DNA from: an uncultured Bacteroidales bacterium
GTDB taxonomy: Bacteria > Bacteroidota > Bacteroidia > Bacteroidales > Bacteroidaceae
Length of the DNA stretch: 64,000 nt
Assembly (NCBI GenBank): GCA_902801485.1
Contig: CADCIP010000003.1
Coordinates: 92,332-156,331, forward strand
Direction: 5' to 3'
The position numbers and the translations under genes are program-made. The notes below the pieces were generated by a model. That model had not been told where the DNA came from. It worked only from the letters and a program-made list of their open reading frames with translations, and made no database searches. Numbering within the stretch: the stretch's first letter is position 1; each line of letters begins with the position of its first letter. Positions 48,082-57,502 of the stretch are shown here, one piece after another.

Positions 48082-48969
48082 TCAGAAGAATTTCACCTCT
48101 TCGCCAACAACTTCACTCAAAAGCAAATTTGCCAATCTGCTTGTTCCCAAACGGAAGTACTGATTAGTTAGCCATTTTTCTCCCAACACCTCTTTTACTA
48201 TAGTATAATATATAAGAGCATCATGAACGGTGTTCAGACCTCCGGCGGGTTTGAACCCGATCTGAATTCCTGTCTTGTCGTAATACTCCTTGATGGCTTG
48301 GCACATAACATAAGCTGCCTCTGGTGTTGCGGCAGGCTTCTCCTTGCCTGTGCTGGTCTTTATGTAATCAGCTCCTGCATACATTGCCAGGATGCTGGCC
48401 TTCTTGATGTTCTCAGCACTTCCCAGTAAGCCAGTCTCCAGGATTACCTTCATCTTCTTCTCACCGCAGACAGCCTTTAATTCGCTGATTTCATCGCAGA
48501 CGGTCTCGTAATCCCCGCTCAGGAACTTGCCTACACTCATCACGATATCAATCTCTGTAGCACCGTCTCTGACAGCCAAGGCTGTCTCCACCGTCTTTAC
48601 CTCGATGCAGGCCTGAGATGAGGGGAACGAACCGCTTACACAAGCAACCTCAACACCTTCAACCTCCAGGCTCTGGCTGACGATACTGGCAAAGCAGGGA
48701 TATACACAGATGGTTGCCACGTGGGGCAGGTCGGGGTAGGCATTGTCAAAGTCGTTCACACGCTCTGTAAACTTCATAACACTTTCCTCGCTGTCTGTTG
48801 TTTTCAAGGTCGTAAGCTCTACACTTCCCATCAGGAATTTCTTTACTTCCAAAGTATCGTTCTCGGCTATTTTTTCTTCGATGAGTTGGGCAACTTTCTT
48901 TGCAATCTCCTCATCTTTCAAATCCGTATTATACTTGGCAAGAGCCTCTTCGTACTTGTTCTGTTCCAT
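48082..48969 (-). CDS. deoC: Deoxyribose-phosphate aldolase
   Basis: DeoC cleaves 2-deoxyribose-5-phosphate to glyceraldehyde-3-phosphate and acetaldehyde. The Schiff-base lysine is in DYIKTSTGK near residue 202, with GATEIDIVMSVGKFLSG near 136 and GFKPAGGL near 238. Length 295 is in the longer class of the family. It is last in a leftward operon with dtd, a small membrane protein and the mazG-like gene. Confidence 0.96.
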   Translation of the reverse strand: MEQNKYEEALAKYNTDLKDEEIAKKVAQLIEEKIAENDTLEVKKFLMGSVELTTLKTTDSEESVMKFTERVNDFDNAYPDLPHVATICVYPCFASIVSQSLEVEGVEVACVSGSFPSSQACIEVKTVETALAVRDGATEIDIVMSVGKFLSGDYETVCDEISELKAVCGEKKMKVILETGLLGSAENIKKASILAMYAGADYIKTSTGKEKPAATPEAAYVMCQAIKEYYDKTGIQIGFKPAGGLNTVHDALIYYTIVKEVLGEKWLTNQYFRLGTSRLANLLLSEVVGEEVKFF

Positions 48970-48983
48970 ATTATATTATGCGT

Positions 48984-49310
48984 TTATTGTTTCAACTTGG
49001 GGTTATTTATATGTCTTTCTTTATCTCGTTTCGTCTTTTTCTCGAAGCTTTTCTGAAGGGCCTCTGTAAGATCTACACCCGTCTGGTTGGCCAGACAGAT
49101 CAGCACCCACAGGATATCAGCCATTTCCTCGCTTGGGTCCTGCTTCTCGCCCTCCTTAAAGGACTGTTCCCCGTACTTGCGAGCCATAATGCGGGCCAGT
49201 TCTCCTACTTCCTCTGTCAGGACAGCCATATTCGTCAGTTCGTTAAAGTAACGAACACCATAGGTCTTAATCCACTGATCTACTTTATCTTGTGCTTCGC
49301 GAATGGTCAT
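48984..49310 (-). CDS. MazG-like nucleotide pyrophosphohydrolase
   Basis: An all-alpha NTP-PPase fold with the acidic metal motif EEVGELARIMARKYGEQS and SEEMADILWVLICLAN. The 108 residues fit the single-domain MazG-like (YpjD/RS21-C6) group, which hydrolyses (d)NTPs to monophosphates. It lies 14 bp before deoC and 7 bp after the small membrane protein gene, consistent with one transcript. Confidence 0.92.
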   Translation of the reverse strand: MTIREAQDKVDQWIKTYGVRYFNELTNMAVLTEEVGELARIMARKYGEQSFKEGEKQDPSEEMADILWVLICLANQTGVDLTEALQKSFEKKTKRDKERHINNPKLKQ

Positions 49311-49317
49311 AGATACC

Positions 49318-49569
49318 TTATTTTATAAATAAATATATGAGGACAAAGATTGATATAATTGTTATACACACTATGTCGATTATGTACGTTCTTTCTTTCT
49401 TATATTCGTTCCAATGACACAAATTGTATATCCATTTTACTAATAATGTTATGCCAAATATATAGTATAAATACTCGTAATATGGCCAATGTAAAATAAT
49501 TTTTGCCAATAATCCTATCAAAAATATTACTACCCCTATATGATAAATAATATCAATTGTTTTTTTCAT
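49318..49569 (-). CDS. Small three-helix membrane protein, unknown
   Basis: The 83 residues form three hydrophobic helices joined by short polar loops, with HWPYYEYLYYI after the first helix (faintly like the KIMHWPG region of GldL) and a basic loop YKKERTY before the last. Codon use is more AT-rich than in the neighbouring genes. It is embedded in the dtd-mazG-deoC operon with gaps of 3 and 7 bases, which supports it being real. Confidence 0.65.
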   Translation of the reverse strand: MKKTIDIIYHIGVVIFLIGLLAKIILHWPYYEYLYYIFGITLLVKWIYNLCHWNEYKKERTYIIDIVCITIISIFVLIYLFIK

Positions 49570-49572
49570 CTT

Positions 49573-50025
49573 TTATTCCTTGTTTTTAGTGTCCATACAA
49601 ATGGTTACAGGACCGTCGTTCAGCAGTTCTACCTTCATGTCAGCGCCGAATTCTCCCGTTCCTACAGGTTTCCCCAATGCCTCAGAAAGCTGTTTCACAA
49701 ACGTATTATATAATGGTATGGCCACCTCGTGACCTGCTGCCTTGATCCAACTGGGGCGATTGCCTTTCTTGTAGCTTGCCATCAGCGTAAACTGACTGAC
49801 AACAATAATGTCGCCTCCCGTTTCCTGTATGTTCCTGTTCATAATTCCTGCTTCATCGTCAAAGACGCGCAAGCCAACGATTTTGTGTGTCAGCCAGTCT
49901 ATATCTTCCTGATTATCAGACTGTTCTATGCCTAACAGAATAAGGAAACCATTACCAATCTCAGCCTTCTTCTGACCCTCGATGGTGACGCTTGCATGTG
50001 TTACTCTTTGTATAACTGCTCTCAT
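49573..50025 (-). CDS. dtd: D-aminoacyl-tRNA deacylase
   Basis: DTD hydrolyses D-aminoacyl-tRNA. The diagnostic VVSQFTLMASYKKGNRPS (cross-subunit) and VGTGEFGADMKVELLNDGPV motifs are present, and the 150 residues are the family length. It heads the operon continuing to deoC. Confidence 0.97.
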   Translation of the reverse strand: MRAVIQRVTHASVTIEGQKKAEIGNGFLILLGIEQSDNQEDIDWLTHKIVGLRVFDDEAGIMNRNIQETGGDIIVVSQFTLMASYKKGNRPSWIKAAGHEVAIPLYNTFVKQLSEALGKPVGTGEFGADMKVELLNDGPVTICMDTKNKE

Positions 50026-50043
50026 GTGTAGTTTTTTCGATAT

Positions 50044-50052
50044 GCAAAGATA
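50044..50052 (-). promoter_or_regulatory. -7 promoter box for the dtd operon
   Basis: TATCTTTGC on the minus strand, 19 bases before the dtd ATG. Confidence 0.65.
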
Positions 50053-50153
50053 CTATAATTATTTGATTCTTACCTTGTTTTAGGTTTTTTTATGCTTATG
50101 AAATGTTTTTTCATCATTGCAGAATTTCAATTTCAAAGCTTGGGACCTATGTT

Positions 50154-50209
50154 CCAAAGTTTGAAACGTACATACCAAAGTTTGGAATGTACATACCAAA
50201 CTTTGGAAC
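50154..50209. repeat. 21-bp tandem repeat with CCAAAGTTTGG palindromes
   Basis: Units begin at 50154, 50175 and 50196; each carries CCAAA(G/C)TTTG(G/A) joined by A(A/C)GTACATA or similar. The array lies between the uvrC stop and the dtd promoter. Read as protein on the plus strand it gives seven-residue repeats, but no credible gene is evident. Confidence 0.8.
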
Positions 50210-50261
50210 GGAAAATTCCTGGTGTATTAAATACATTTTTGAGGGGGGTGAAGAACAAAAG

Positions 50262-52091
50262 TCAGCCTTCCGAATGAAAATAATTATAGATAACTTCTGC
50301 TTTGGATTCTCCTATAAGTTCAGTTAACTGACTGAGTTCTGCTTCTTTGATTCGCTTCACGCTGTGCAGTTTCTTCAGTAGTATTTCCTTTGTCTTCGGA
50401 CCGACACCTTTTATGCTGTCTAACTCGCTGGCAATCTGATGCTTACTGCGTTTGTCGCGATGAAAGGTTATTGCGTATCTGTGTACCTCGTCTTGTATTT
50501 GTGTGAGCAGGTGAAAGAGTGCACTATCTGTCTTTAGTCCTATCACTTGCTGGGGGAATCCGTATAGCAATTCGTTGGTTCTGTGCTTGTCGTCTTTAGC
50601 CAATCCGGCTATTGGAATGTTCAATCTCAATTCGTCCTCTACCACTTCTCTTACAACTTCCATTTGTCCTTTTCCGCCATCTGTAATAATCAGGTCGGGC
50701 AGGGGAGAACCTTCCTCCATTGCTCTTTTGTATCTGCGTCTTACAACCTCCTGCATACTGGCGTAGTCGTCAGGACCTTGTACCTCTTTAATAATGTATT
50801 TGCGGTAATCTGCCTTGCTGGGTTTGCATTTCTTGAATACAACACAGCCGGCCACAGCATCTGTTCCGCTTATGTTCGAGTTGTCGAAACATTCAATCTG
50901 CATAGGTAGGGTAGGGAGCTGCAAAGCATCCTGCAGTTCCTTCATCAGGCGTGTTGTCTTTTGTTCTGGATTCAGTTTGTCGGCTTGATTCAGTCGGTCT
51001 TTTTTGTATTGTAATACATTCTGTCTGCTAAGGTCCAGAAGTACCTTTTTGTCGCCTTTCTGTGGAACAGTTAACTTAAAGTTTTCCGTGAATTGTTCCA
51101 CGGGGAACGGTACTATAACTTCTTTACTTTCACTACTATATCTTTGCCTCATTTCAACTATTCCCATAACCAAAAGTTCCTCGTCTGTTTCCTGCATTCG
51201 CTTTTCGTATTCGAAGGTAAATGCTTTATTGATACAGCCATTTGTTACGTGCAGGAAGTTGATATAGGCAACTTTCTGGTCGCTTTCGATATTAAATACA
51301 TCTATATTATGCAGGGTGTTGCTCACCACTTCGCTTCGGCTTCTGTAGTTCTCCAGCAATATGTATTTCTTCTTGATTATTTCAGCTTCCTCAAACTTCA
51401 GTTCCGCAGCCAGTTCCTTCATTTTGGCCATCATTTTGCGTTGTAATTCAGCTGTGTTTCCTTTCAGGATTTCTTTTGCTTCTGCAACATTCTGAAGGTA
51501 TTCTTCAACGCTCTGACGACCCGTACAGGGAGCCTTGCAGTTCTTTATATGATACTCGAGGCATTCTTTGTGTTTCTTTTTCTCAAGGCTTTCTGGTGTA
51601 ATGATTTCGTGGCATCTTCTAAGCGGATACAGATTCTTTATTAAATCAAGAAGAGCGTACATCGTAGGTACGTGACTGTAAGGACCGAAGTATGTGCCAA
51701 ACTTCTTGTTTATCTTTCTTGTCTGGAAGATACGGGGCAGGAATTCGTTTGTTACAACGATGCTGGGGTATGTCTTTCCGTCTTTAAGGAGAATATTGTA
51801 CCTGGGATTCCACTCTTTTATCAGGTTGTTTTCCAATAATAGTGCGTCTTCTTCGGTGTTAACAACAGTATATTTTATGTCTCTTATCTTGCTGACAAGA
51901 ATGGCTGTCTTCCTGTTGTCGTGTTCTTTGCTAAAATACGAATATACTCTTCGCTTGAGGTTTTTTGCCTTTCCAACGTATATAATTGTCCCGTTTTCGT
52001 CGAAATATTGGTAACATCCAGGCTTCTCGGGTAAGCTGCTGACTATTACCTTCAATCTCTCCAAACGAGCTTCGTTTTCTTCCTTGGTCAT
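50262..52091 (-). CDS. uvrC: Excinuclease ABC subunit C
   Basis: UvrC makes the dual incisions in nucleotide excision repair. It has the GIY-YIG nuclease at residues 20-105 (GCYQYFDENGTIIYVGKAK), UVR motif near 210 (LAAELKFEEAEIIKKK), RNase H-like C-terminal nuclease (CFDNSNISGTDAVAGCVVF; LIITDGGKGQ) and HhH (IKGVGPKTKEILLKKL). The 609 residues are the normal length. It lies 22 bp after apt, so the two are probably co-transcribed from mnmG. Confidence 0.98.
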   Translation of the reverse strand: MTKEENEARLERLKVIVSSLPEKPGCYQYFDENGTIIYVGKAKNLKRRVYSYFSKEHDNRKTAILVSKIRDIKYTVVNTEEDALLLENNLIKEWNPRYNILLKDGKTYPSIVVTNEFLPRIFQTRKINKKFGTYFGPYSHVPTMYALLDLIKNLYPLRRCHEIITPESLEKKKHKECLEYHIKNCKAPCTGRQSVEEYLQNVAEAKEILKGNTAELQRKMMAKMKELAAELKFEEAEIIKKKYILLENYRSRSEVVSNTLHNIDVFNIESDQKVAYINFLHVTNGCINKAFTFEYEKRMQETDEELLVMGIVEMRQRYSSESKEVIVPFPVEQFTENFKLTVPQKGDKKVLLDLSRQNVLQYKKDRLNQADKLNPEQKTTRLMKELQDALQLPTLPMQIECFDNSNISGTDAVAGCVVFKKCKPSKADYRKYIIKEVQGPDDYASMQEVVRRRYKRAMEEGSPLPDLIITDGGKGQMEVVREVVEDELRLNIPIAGLAKDDKHRTNELLYGFPQQVIGLKTDSALFHLLTQIQDEVHRYAITFHRDKRSKHQIASELDSIKGVGPKTKEILLKKLHSVKRIKEAELSQLTELIGESKAEVIYNYFHSEG

Positions 52092-52113
52092 AGTGGTTGC
52101 TTCAGAAGAAACA

Positions 52114-52641
52114 TTATATTACCATGAGGGTTGTAAGGTCGATTCCTTCGAATAAATCACGACCGTGTAGTCCTTCATCCTTTATTTCGATAATGAAGTT
52201 GATATAAACCTTTTTAGGATGGAAATGATTAACGAGATTCCAGACAGCTTTTGCCGTTCCACCGGTAGCCAATAAATCGTCATGAATCAATACTACATCA
52301 TCTGGACCTATTGCATCGACATGCATTTCTACCGTATCGATCCCATACTCTTTGCTGAATGATTCCTTAATTACAGTTGCTGGTAACTTACCTGGTTTTC
52401 TGGCTAATACTACGCCACAACCTAATTTGGCTGCTAATGCTCCTGCCATAACGAAACCACGACTCTCTACGCCCACAATCTTGGTGATTCCTTTGTCTTT
52501 GTAGAGTTCGTACATCTCGTCCACCATAATCTTCATACACTCCGCATTCTTGTACAGCGTTGTTACATCTCTGAAGTTAACACCTTTCTTTGGGAAGTCA
52601 GGAATCGCTCTAAGATTCTCAAGTAGTTTCGGATTGTTCAT
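52114..52641 (-). CDS. apt: Adenine phosphoribosyltransferase
   Basis: APT salvages adenine to AMP. The PRPP loop LIHDDLLATGGTA near residue 125, VGVESRGFVMAGALA near 60 and the ARKPGKLP hood are all present. Between it and mnmG lies a 91-bp gap that contains a parS-like palindrome rather than a promoter. Confidence 0.97.
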   Translation of the reverse strand: MNNPKLLENLRAIPDFPKKGVNFRDVTTLYKNAECMKIMVDEMYELYKDKGITKIVGVESRGFVMAGALAAKLGCGVVLARKPGKLPATVIKESFSKEYGIDTVEMHVDAIGPDDVVLIHDDLLATGGTAKAVWNLVNHFHPKKVYINFIIEIKDEGLHGRDLFEGIDLTTLMVI

Positions 52642-52693
52642 GTTATTTTTCAGTTTAAGTTATTTCTTGATTTTCAGTAAGATGCGCATATTT

Positions 52694-52709
52694 TGTTTCA
52701 CGTGAAACT
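52694..52709. promoter_or_regulatory. parS: Near-consensus parS (ParB-binding) site
   Basis: TGTTTCACGTGAAACT matches the widely conserved chromosomal parS sequence TGTTTCACGTGAAACA at 15 of 16 positions and contains a perfect 14-bp palindrome. It is intergenic between mnmG and apt. parA and parB are not in the window. Confidence 0.75.
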
Positions 52710-52732
52710 TGCATTATTCTTAAAATGTTACT

Positions 52733-54604
52733 TTACCTCTTCATAAGCACCAGCAGTACGTTTATGTCACTTGGGCTGACCCCAGGAATTCTGCTTGCCT
52801 GTGCCATAGTCTCCGGATCTATACGTGTAAGCTTTTGTCTGGCTTCTGTCGAAAGCGATTGTAGGGAAGCATATTCGAACTTCCCTTTTATCTTGATGTT
52901 CTCCAACCGAATCATCTTGTCAGCCAGTTCTCTTTCTCTTTCGATATAGCCGCTGTATTTCATTCTTATTTCTGCTGCTTCAGTAATCTCTTCCTTTCTT
53001 TCTTGAATTGCTTCGAGTTTGTTTCGTAGTGCAGGAATATATGTCGAAAGATTGTCCAAGGTAAGTCCAGGTCTCGATATCAAATCAATCAGCTTGCAGC
53101 CTCTCTGCAGTTCTGTACTTCCCAAAGCTTTCAGTCCTTCGTTTATCAGAGATGCTTTTACACTATAGTTTCTGCAGAAGTTTTCCAGTTCTGCTATAGC
53201 TTCTTTTTTCTTCAGCCAATGGTTGTGCCGTTCGCTGGTAGCTAATCCTATTTGATAGCTTTTCTCTGTTAAACGGGCATCTGCATCATCTTGTCTTAGC
53301 AGGATTCTGTATTCAGCCCTGCTGGTGAACATGCGGTAAGGTTCATCCACACCTTTTGTAACCAAATCGTCTATAAGAACACCTATGTAAGACTCATCTC
53401 TTTTCATCGTAAAAGGTTCGGATTCACCGCATTTCCTTGCTGCATTTACCCCTGCAACGAGGCCTTGTCCTGCTGCCTCTTCGTAACCGGTGGTTCCGTT
53501 TACCTGACCAGCCATAAAGAGGCCGTCAACTATCTTACTCTCTAACGAGTGCTTCAGTAGGGTAGGGTCAAAGTAATTATATTCAATGGCGTATCCTGGT
53601 CGGTACACCTCAAGATCCCTGAAAGCCGGAATCAGCTTTAATGCTTCCAATTGTGCATCAATAGGAAGGCTGCTGCTAAATCCGTTCAGGTAGTATTCGT
53701 TGGTGTTCGTTCCTTCCGGTTCCAGGAACAGCAGATGCTCTTCTTTATCGGCAAAAGTAACTAATTTAGTCTCGATGCTTGGGCAATAGCGAGGACCGAT
53801 ACTTTGTATCTGACCATTGTAAAGCGGAGAATCTGCCAAAGAAGCCTTTAATCTGTCGTGTACTTGTTTGTTCGTATAGGTAATCCAGCAAGGTAGTTGA
53901 GGGAGGTTCCTTGGTTCGCCCATAAATGAGAATTTGTGGAAGTCGGATTCGCCCGGCTGTTCTGTCATTTCGTCGAAGTGAACAGATGTTCCGTTTATTC
54001 GCACCGGCGTTCCGGTTTTCATCCTGCCAGCCGTTATGCCATGTCTGGTAATGCTTTCTGTAAGGTGTAGGCTGGGAGGCTCTGCGCATCTTCCTCCTGG
54101 CAGTTTGGTTCTGCCTATATGCATCAGGCCGTCCAGAAATGTTCCGGTTGTTATCACCACGCATCTTGCCTTGAAGGTAACATCCATATATGTTATGACA
54201 CCAGTTACCCTTTTGTTTTCAACCAGAATCTCTTTAACCTGATCCTGCCAGATGTGAAGGTTTGGTGTGTTTTCAAGAATTTCGCGCCAGGCCCAAATGA
54301 ATTTTCCTCTGTCGCATTGTGCACGAGGACTCCACATTGCAGGTCCTTTACTACGGTTCAGCATACGGAACTGGATGGCTGTTCGGTCGGTAACTTCTCC
54401 CATGTGTCCGCCCAGTGCATCAATCTCCCTTACAATCTGTCCTTTGGCAATGCCGCCGACAGCAGGATTGCAACTCATTTGTGCAATCTTGTTCATATCC
54501 ATTGTTATAAGACAGGTCTTAGCTCCCAGTTTCGCGCTGGCAGCTGCTGCCTCGCATCCTGCGTGCCCAGCACCAACCACCACCACATCAAAATTCATTT
54601 CCAT
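52733..54604 (-). CDS. mnmG: tRNA uridine 5-carboxymethylaminomethyl modification enzyme
   Basis: MnmG (GidA) works with MnmE to modify wobble U34. The FAD-binding GAGHAGCEAA is at residue 10, with CNPAVGGIAKGQIVREIDAL near 45 and the C-terminal domain (YSGYIERERELADKM, RIPGVSPSDINVLL). The 623 residues are normal. In many bacteria this gene lies near oriC and parAB, consistent with the parS site just downstream. Confidence 0.98.
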   Translation of the reverse strand: MEMNFDVVVVGAGHAGCEAAAASAKLGAKTCLITMDMNKIAQMSCNPAVGGIAKGQIVREIDALGGHMGEVTDRTAIQFRMLNRSKGPAMWSPRAQCDRGKFIWAWREILENTPNLHIWQDQVKEILVENKRVTGVITYMDVTFKARCVVITTGTFLDGLMHIGRTKLPGGRCAEPPSLHLTESITRHGITAGRMKTGTPVRINGTSVHFDEMTEQPGESDFHKFSFMGEPRNLPQLPCWITYTNKQVHDRLKASLADSPLYNGQIQSIGPRYCPSIETKLVTFADKEEHLLFLEPEGTNTNEYYLNGFSSSLPIDAQLEALKLIPAFRDLEVYRPGYAIEYNYFDPTLLKHSLESKIVDGLFMAGQVNGTTGYEEAAGQGLVAGVNAARKCGESEPFTMKRDESYIGVLIDDLVTKGVDEPYRMFTSRAEYRILLRQDDADARLTEKSYQIGLATSERHNHWLKKKEAIAELENFCRNYSVKASLINEGLKALGSTELQRGCKLIDLISRPGLTLDNLSTYIPALRNKLEAIQERKEEITEAAEIRMKYSGYIERERELADKMIRLENIKIKGKFEYASLQSLSTEARQKLTRIDPETMAQASRIPGVSPSDINVLLVLMKR

Positions 54605-54628
54605 ATATCTCCGACACTCAATTTAGGC

Positions 54629-54637
54629 GCAAAATTA
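54629..54637 (-). promoter_or_regulatory. -7 promoter box for mnmG
   Basis: TAATTTTGC on the minus strand, 25 bases before the ATG; divergent from the fumarate reductase promoter. Confidence 0.7.
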
Positions 54638-54666
54638 ATATTTTCTCTTAACATTTGAGCCAAAAT

Positions 54667-54698
54667 TTTGCTCAAATCACTTTTTTATGTAAATTTGC
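54667..54698 (+). promoter_or_regulatory. Complete promoter for the fumarate reductase operon
   Basis: TTTG at 54667-54670, 19 bases, TAAATTTGC at 54690-54698; the ATG is 75 bases further on. Confidence 0.8.
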
Positions 54699-54772
54699 GC
54701 GGAATATTGTACTTAAAATAAGGTATAAGCAGAATAAAAACAAAAATATTCAATAACTAAATTTAATGATTT

Positions 54773-55480
54773 ATGTGGTTAATCAATTCATCAATCGGTA
54801 GGAAAGTTGTGATGTCTGTAACAGGCATTGCGCTTATCCTGTTCTTGACCTTTCATGCGTCAATGAACGTAGTAGCCCTTATCAGTGCCAAGGGTTACAA
54901 TATGATTTGTGAGTTCCTGGGTGCCAACTGGTATGCTGTAGTAGCAACTGTCGGTTTGGCTGGCTTGGTAGCTCTTCATTTCATTTTTGCTATCTGGCTT
55001 ACAATTCAGAACCGGAAGGCTCGTGGTAACAGCAAGTATGCTGTCACCAGCAAGCCCGAGAAGGTTGAGTGGGCAAGCCAGAATATGTTGGTTCTCGGTA
55101 TCATTGTTGTCCTGGGTATGGGTCTTCACCTGTACAACTTCTGGTACAACATGATGTATGCCGAGTTGGCTGGAGTAGAGAATGCTATTGCTCCAACAGA
55201 CGGAGTCGGTTACATTATCCAGACGTTCTCCTGTCCCTGCTATGCTGCTGTTTATCTGGTATGGCTGGTTGCATTGTGGTTCCATCTGACACACGGTTTC
55301 TGGAGTGCTCTTCAGACATTGGGTTGGAACGGTAAGATCTGGTTCAACCGCTGGAAGTGCATCAGTGCAGCCTACACAACCATCGTTATTCTGATGTTTG
55401 TAGCTGTAGTCGTTGCATTTGCCTGTGGTTATGTGCCCAGCGATTATGAAGGTACAGTTCCCAGCTGCGGTGGTTGCTAA
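54773..55480 (+). CDS. frdC: Succinate dehydrogenase/fumarate reductase cytochrome b subunit
   Basis: This 235-residue protein with five hydrophobic helices is the type-B (single large subunit) membrane anchor. Histidines in FLTFHASMN, VALHFIFAIW, GLHLYNFW and WFHLTHGFW are the likely ligands of two haems b. It transfers electrons from menaquinol to the FrdAB head. It is first in a tight operon (34 and 5 bp gaps). In Prevotella-type fermentation the complex makes succinate by fumarate respiration; the sequence alone does not fix the direction. Confidence 0.93.
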   Translation: MWLINSSIGRKVVMSVTGIALILFLTFHASMNVVALISAKGYNMICEFLGANWYAVVATVGLAGLVALHFIFAIWLTIQNRKARGNSKYAVTSKPEKVEWASQNMLVLGIIVVLGMGLHLYNFWYNMMYAELAGVENAIAPTDGVGYIIQTFSCPCYAAVYLVWLVALWFHLTHGFWSALQTLGWNGKIWFNRWKCISAAYTTIVILMFVAVVVAFACGYVPSDYEGTVPSCGGC

Positions 55481-55514
55481 TTATGTATTAACAATAAAGA
55501 TATTGACATAAGTT

Positions 55515-57497
55515 ATGGCAAAGAAAATAGATTCAAGAATTCCCGAAGGCCCAATAGCAGAGAAGTGGACCAACTATAAGGCTCACCAGCGTCTCGTAAA
55601 TCCAAAGAACAAGCTGAAGCTCGACGTTATTGTTGTAGGTACCGGTCTTGCCGGCGCCAGCGCAGCAGCTTCACTTGCCGAGATGGGCTTCAACGTATAT
55701 AATTTCTGTATTCAGGACTCACCCCGTCGTGCTCACTCTATTGCCGCACAGGGTGGTATCAATGCAGCCAAGAACTATCAGAACGACGGCGACTCTGTTT
55801 ACCGTCTCTTCTACGATACAGTAAAGGGTGGCGACTATCGTGCCCGTGAGGCCAATGTTTACCGTCTGGCCGAAGTCAGCAACAACATCATCGACCAGTG
55901 TGTGGCTCAGGGCGTTCCCTTTGCCCGCGAATACGGCGGCATGCTGGCTAACCGTTCTTTCGGCGGTGCTCAGGTAAGCCGTACTTTCTATGCTAAGGGT
56001 CAGACCGGTCAGCAGCTGCTGCTGGGTGCTTACTCCAGCCTCTCTAAGGAAGTTCAGAAGGGTAAGGTTAAGCTCTTCACCCGTTACGAGATGGAGGATG
56101 TTGTTATTATCGACGGACGTGCCCGTGGTATCATTGCTAAGAACTTGGTAACAGGTAAGCTGGAGCGTTTCAGCGCCAATGCCGTTGTTATAGCAACCGG
56201 CGGTTACGGAAATGCTTACTTCCTCTCTACCAACGCTATGGGCTGTAACTGTACAGCAGCTATCCAGTGCTATCGTAAGGGTGCCATGATGGCCAACCCC
56301 TCATACGTACAGATTCACCCCACCTGTATTCCCGTTCACGGCGACAAGCAGTCTAAGCTGACCCTGATGTCAGAGTCTCTGCGTAACGATGGCCGTATCT
56401 GGGTTCCCAAGAAGCTGGAGGATGCCAAGAAACTGCAGAAGGGCGAGATTCAGGCATGGGATATTCCCGAAGAGGATCGCGACTACTATCTGGAGCGCCG
56501 TTATCCCGCCTTCGGTAACCTCGTTCCCCGTGACGTAGCCTCTCGTGCTGCCAAGGAGCGTTGCGACAAGGGCTTCGGCGTCAACAACACCGGTCTGGCT
56601 GTATTCCTTGACTTCTCAGAGTCAATCAACCGCCTGGGCCTTGATGCCATGAAGCAGCGTTATGGCAACCTCTTCGATATGTACGAGGAGATTACCGACG
56701 TTTATCCTGGCGACTTCGGCAAGGAAATCAATGGCGTTAAGTACTACAAGCCCATGATGATCTTCCCCGCTATCCATTATACTATGGGAGGTGTTTGGGT
56801 TGACTACGAGTTGCAGACCACCATTCCCGGCCTCTTCGCTATCGGTGAGTGTAACTTCTCAGATCACGGAGCCAACCGTCTGGGTGCTTCTGCTTTGATG
56901 CAGGGGTTGGCCGACGGTTATTTCGTACTGCCTTATACCATCCAGAACTATCTGGCCGATCAGGATATCTGGCCTCGCCTGAGCACCGATATGCCCGAGT
57001 TCGAAGCAGCAGAGAAGGCTGTTAATGCCGAGATTGACCGTCTGATGAACATCAAGGGTAAGCGTTCTGTTGACTCTATCCACAAGGAGCTTGGCCATAT
57101 CATGTGGGAGCACGTAGGTATGGGTCGTACCAAGGAAGGCTTGGAGGAAGGCTTGAAGCTGTTGAAGGAACTTCGCAAGGAATTCGATTCTAACCTCTTC
57201 ATCCCCGGCTCTAAGGAAGGCTTGAATGTCGAGCTCGACAAGGCTATCCATCTGCGCGACTTCATCCTTATGGGTGAGCTTGTTGCCTACGATGCCCTCC
57301 ATCGCGAGGAGTCTTGTGGTGGTCACTTCCGCGAGGAGCACCAGACCGAGGAAGGTGAGGCTAAGCGTGACGACGAGAACTTCTTCTACGTTGGCTGCTG
57401 GGATTACCAGGGTAGCGACGATAAGGCACCCGAGCTTATTAAAGAGCCTCTCAACTATGAGATTATCAAGGTTCAGACACGTAACTACAAGAATTAA
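55515..57497 (+). CDS. frdA: Fumarate reductase/succinate dehydrogenase flavoprotein subunit
   Basis: The FAD-binding fold starts at [19 protein letters not shown] (near residue 36). His74 in [11 protein letters not shown] is the covalent flavin attachment site. The substrate domain holds HPTCIPV and [10 protein letters not shown], and the C-terminal helical domain ends in a SDDKAPELI segment. At 660 residues it is in the type-B length range. It probably works with the adjacent frdC and frdB products at the inner membrane. Confidence 0.96.
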   Translation: MAKKIDSRIPEGPIAEKWTNYKAHQRLVNPKNKLKLDVIVVGTGLAGASAAASLAEMGFNVYNFCIQDSPRRAHSIAAQGGINAAKNYQNDGDSVYRLFYDTVKGGDYRAREANVYRLAEVSNNIIDQCVAQGVPFAREYGGMLANRSFGGAQVSRTFYAKGQTGQQLLLGAYSSLSKEVQKGKVKLFTRYEMEDVVIIDGRARGIIAKNLVTGKLERFSANAVVIATGGYGNAYFLSTNAMGCNCTAAIQCYRKGAMMANPSYVQIHPTCIPVHGDKQSKLTLMSESLRNDGRIWVPKKLEDAKKLQKGEIQAWDIPEEDRDYYLERRYPAFGNLVPRDVASRAAKERCDKGFGVNNTGLAVFLDFSESINRLGLDAMKQRYGNLFDMYEEITDVYPGDFGKEINGVKYYKPMMIFPAIHYTMGGVWVDYELQTTIPGLFAIGECNFSDHGANRLGASALMQGLADGYFVLPYTIQNYLADQDIWPRLSTDMPEFEAAEKAVNAEIDRLMNIKGKRSVDSIHKELGHIMWEHVGMGRTKEGLEEGLKLLKELRKEFDSNLFIPGSKEGLNVELDKAIHLRDFILMGELVAYDALHREESCGGHFREEHQTEEGEAKRDDENFFYVGCWDYQGSDDKAPELIKEPLNYEIIKVQTRNYKN

Positions 57498-57502
57498 TTA
57501 CT

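Noticed and set aside
50092-50277. 61-codon plus-strand frame with seven-residue repeats
   Set aside because: It consists mainly of the 21-bp repeat and has no promoter or domain; treated as a repeat.
51094-51109. Second parS-like palindrome (TGTTCCACGGGGAAC)
   Set aside because: It matches the parS consensus at only 12 of 16 positions and lies inside conserved uvrC coding sequence.
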